A stretch of DNA of 64,000 nucleotides. Origin: Cryptomeria japonica. Its lineage: Eukaryota; Streptophyta; Pinopsida; Cupressales; Cupressaceae. Location: positions 24,995,406-25,059,405 of the forward strand of contig NC_081409.1 in assembly GCF_030272615.1 (NCBI RefSeq). The letters are read 5' to 3'. Of this stretch, positions 60,718-64,000 are shown in pieces. The notes under the pieces were generated by a model. The model made no database searches. It worked only from the letters and a program-made list of their open reading frames with translations, and was not told the DNA's origin. Numbering within the stretch: the first letter of the stretch is position 1; the number at the start of each line of letters is the position of its first letter. The position numbers and the translations under genes are program-made.

Positions 60718-63700
60718 TCCTAAGGGGTCATAGGACACCATATGACACCTTAGGACACAAAATGACCCCTAACGACACCTAAGGGGTCATAGCACACCAT
60801 ATGACCTCTTAGGTTACCACAGGACCCATAACGACACCATAGGTTACCATACGACCCATAACAACACCTAAGGGGTCATATGGTGTCCTATGGCCCCATA
60901 AGACACCATATGACCCCTTAGGTGTTCATACAACCCATAAAGACACCATATTGTGTCCTAAGGGGTCATATGGTGTCCTAACAGGTCATATGACACCATA
61001 TGACCCCTTAGGACACCATACAACCCATAACGACACCATATTGTGTCCTAAGGGGTCATAAGACACCATATGACCCCTTAGGACACCATACGACCCATAA
61101 CGACACCGTATTATGTCCTAGGGGGTCATATGGTGTCCTAGGGGTCATAGGACACCATATAACCCCTTACGACACCATACGACCCATAACGACACCGTAT
61201 TGTGTCCTACGGGGTCAAATGGTGTCCTAAGGGGTCATATGACACCATATGACCCCTTATGACACCATACTACCCATAATGACACATAAGCGGTCATATG
61301 GTGTCCTATGGCCCCCATAGGACACCATATGACGCCTTAGGACACCATACGACCCATAACGACACTGTATTGTGTCCTAGGGGGTCATATGGTGTCCTAG
61401 GGGTCATAGGACACCATATGACCCCTTACTACACCATACAAACCATAACAACACCGTATTGTGTCCTAGGGCATCATATGGTGTCCTAAGGGGTCATAGG
61501 ACACCATATGACCCCTTACGACACCATACTACCCATAACGACACATAAGGGGTCATATGGTGTCCATACGTTGTTGTTATGGGTTGTATGGTGTCCTAAG
61601 GGGTCATATGGTGTCTTAAGGGGTCATAAGACACCATATGACCCCTTAGGACACCATACGATTGATAACGACATCGTATTGTGTCCTAGGGGTCATAGGA
61701 CACAATATGACCCCTTACGACACCATAGGACCCATACCGACACCTAAGGGGTCATATGGTGTCCTATGGGCCCATAGGACACCATATGACCCCTTAGGTG
61801 TCCATACGACCCATAAAGACACCATATTGTGTCCTAAGGGGTCATATGGTGTCTTAAGGGGTCACACCATATGACCCCTTAGCACACCATACGACCCATA
61901 AAAACACCGTATTGTGTCCAATGGAGTCATATAGTGTCCCAAGGGGTCATAGGACAAAATATGACCCCTTAGGACACCATACAACCCATAACGACACCAT
62001 ATTGTGTCCTAAGGGGTCATATGGTGTCCTAAGGGGTCATAGGACACCATATGACCCCTTAGCACACCATACGACCCATAACAACACTGTATTGTGTCCT
62101 AACAGGTCATATGGTGTCCTAAGGGGTCATAGGACACCATATGACCTCTTATGACACCATACGACCCATAACGACTTAGTATTGTGTCCTAGGGGGTCAT
62201 ATGGTGTCCTAAGGGGTCATAGGACACCATATGACCCCTTACAACACCATACAACCTATAACAATACTGTATTGTGTCCTAAGGGGTCATAGGACAACAT
62301 ATGACCCCTTATGACACAATACGACCCATAACGACACTGTACTGTGTCTTAGGGGGTCATATGGTGTCCTAGGGGTCATAGCACACCATATGACCCCTTA
62401 CAACACCGTATGACCCATAACGACACCGTATTGTGGGGTCATAGGACAACATATGACCCCTTATGACACCATACGACCCATAACGACACTATACTGTGTC
62501 CTAGGGGGTCATATGGTGTCCTAGGGGTCATAGGACACCATATGACCCCTTACGACACCGTATGACCCATAGCGACACTGTATTGTGTCCTAGGGGGTCA
62601 TATGGTGTTCTAAGGGGTCATAGGACACCATATGAACCTTTAGGACACCATACGACCCTTTAGGACACCATACGACCCATAACGACACTGTATTGTGTCC
62701 TAGGGGGTCATATGGTGTCCTAAGGGGTCATTGGACACCATATGACCCCTTAGGACACCATAACGACACCATATTGTGTCCTAAGGGGTCATTGGACACC
62801 ATATGACCCCTTAGGACACCATACGAACCATAACGACACCATATTGTGTCCTAAGGGGTCATATGGTGTCCTAAGGGGTCATAAGACACCATATGACCCC
62901 TTAGGACACCATACGACCCACAACAACACCGTATTGTGTCCCTAGGGGCCATATGGTGTCCCAAGGGGTCATAGAACACCATATGACCCCTTATGACACC
63001 ATACAACCCATAATGACACCGAATTGTGTCCTAGGGGGTCATATGGTGTCCTAAGGGATCATAGAACACCATTTGACCCCTTACGAGACCATACGACCCA
63101 TAACAACACTATATTGTGTCCTAAGGGGTCATATGGTGTCCTAAGGGGTCATAGGACACCATATGACCCCTTATGACACCATACGACCCATAACGACACC
63201 ATATTGTGTCCTAGGGGGTCATATGGTGTCCTAGGGATCATAAGACACCAAATGACCCCTTATGACACCATACGATCCATAACAACACTGTATTGTGTCC
63301 TAGGGGGTCATATGGTGTCCTAAGGGGTCATAGGACACCATATGACCGCTTATGACACCATACAACCCATAACGACACATAAGGGGTCATATGGTGTCCT
63401 ATCACCCCATATGATACCATATGACCCCTTAGGTGTCCATACGATGTCGTTATGGGTTGAATGGTGTCCTAAGGGGTCATAAGACACCATATGACCCCTT
63501 AGGACACCATACGACCCATAACAACACCGTATTCTATCCTAGGGGGTCATATGGTGTCTTAGGGATCATAGGACACCATATGACCCCTTACGACACCATA
63601 CGACCCATAACGATACCTAAGGGGTCATATGGTGTCCTAAGGGGTCATAAGACACCCTATGACCCCTTAGGACACCATATGACCCATAATGACACCCTAT

Positions 63701-64000
63701 TATGTCCTACGAGGTCATATGGTGTTTTAAGGGGTCATAGGACACCATATGACGCCTTAGGACACCATATGACCCCCTAGGACACCGTATTGTGTCCTAG
63801 CGGGTCATCTAGTGTCCTAACGGTGTCCTAGGGGGTCATATGGTGTCCTAAGACCGTATTGTGTCCTAGGGGGTCATCTAGTGTCCTAACGGTGTCCTAG
63901 GGGGTCATATGGTGTCCTAAGGGGTCATAGGACACCATATGACCCCTTAGGACACTATACGACCCATAACGACACCATATTGTGTCCTAAGGGTTTATAT
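60718..64000. repeat. Satellite of inverted CCTAAGGGGTCATA / GACACCATATG words
   Basis: More than 3.2 kb is built from alternating GGTGTCCTAAGGGGTCATA and its inverse TATGACCCCTTAGGACACC, joined by ATACGACCCATAACGACAC and GTATTGTGTCCTAGGGGGTC. One higher-order unit is about 80-110 bp, with some units close to 90 bp. It reaches the window end. Repeating open frames here are side effects of units near a multiple of three and are not genes. Confidence 0.93.

Larger units (their letters stand above)
59375..64000. mobile_element. Second copy of the TIR element family, runs off the window
   Basis: It begins TGGGTATGTGCACCAAGTTG, then ..GGTACCAAAAAAGGGTCTTAAGATGCCAC and a T-run with TCTGAAA. This matches the reverse complement of the right end of the 28595-38307 element (TGGGTAAGTGCACCAAGATG, GGTATAAGTGGCCAC, T-run, TCTGAAA). 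Similarity continues at low level through 59940. After that come a palindrome array and a satellite, the same layout as the first copy but with other sequences. The right end lies outside the window, so it cannot be confirmed. No transposase is visible. Confidence 0.6.

Noticed and set aside
61298-63780. Open frames with repeated HRTPYDPL-type peptides
   Set aside because: They come from satellite units close to a multiple of three in length and have no start context, introns or known domain.
60718-64000. CRISPR-like array of palindromic repeats
   Set aside because: Spacers are themselves copies of a few words, there are no cas genes, and the DNA is plant nuclear.

Overview
The window is nuclear DNA of a seed plant, and probably a gymnosperm. 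It is AT-rich and has few genes, GT-AG introns, and layers of Ty3/Gypsy, Ty1/Copia and DNA-transposon copies inserted into one another. The gymnosperm call is an inference from style and gag type and is not proven.

The only host locus is a tandem array of 4-coumarate:CoA-ligase-like (acyl-activating enzyme) genes on the + strand. It holds a lone exon-2 fragment (1530-1720), a six-exon pseudogene that has lost its ATP-binding P-loop (43400-48105), one apparently intact six-exon gene of 549 codons ending in the peroxisomal signal SKL (50162-53048), and a pseudogene broken by a microhomology deletion and a Copia insertion (56343-58533). Copies of the upstream region survive at 1080-1395, 15890-16530 (with a partial repeat at 18719-18830) and 49141-49600. 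The array has therefore been stretched by insertions.

Region by region: 1-4214 holds AT-rich DNA, the exon fragment and a worn Ty3 remnant. 4220-15629 is a young Ty3 element on the - strand with near-identical LTRs and 5-bp target repeats; it carries an antisense plant-mobile-domain fragment. 15635-19420 is AT-rich with telomere-like words. 19430-43005 is a Copia relic split by a 19.5-kb CACTA-type DNA transposon (20632-40111, 3-bp target repeat TCA).

The CACTA element has no recognisable transposase but carries host gene pieces: an alpha-glucan phosphorylase exon and, repeatedly, part of a DRM-type de novo DNA methyltransferase gene. The DRM pieces are arranged as inverted repeats: one with arms of about 1.23 kb around a 25-nt spacer, and two small ones built round the same spacer. 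The long hairpin is split in its left arm by a 9.7-kb element (28595-38307) of a TIR family I do not recognise. That element is filled with palindrome arrays and GA-rich DNA, and a Copia copy sits in its GA array. A second member of the family starts at 59375, with different palindromes and a different satellite, and runs off the end of the window.

The main result is the DRM hairpin inside a CACTA transposon. In rice, CACTA elements carry miR820, which targets OsDRM2. The layout here suggests an independent, hairpin-based version of the same attack on host silencing. Expression and targeting are inferred and cannot be seen in the sequence.
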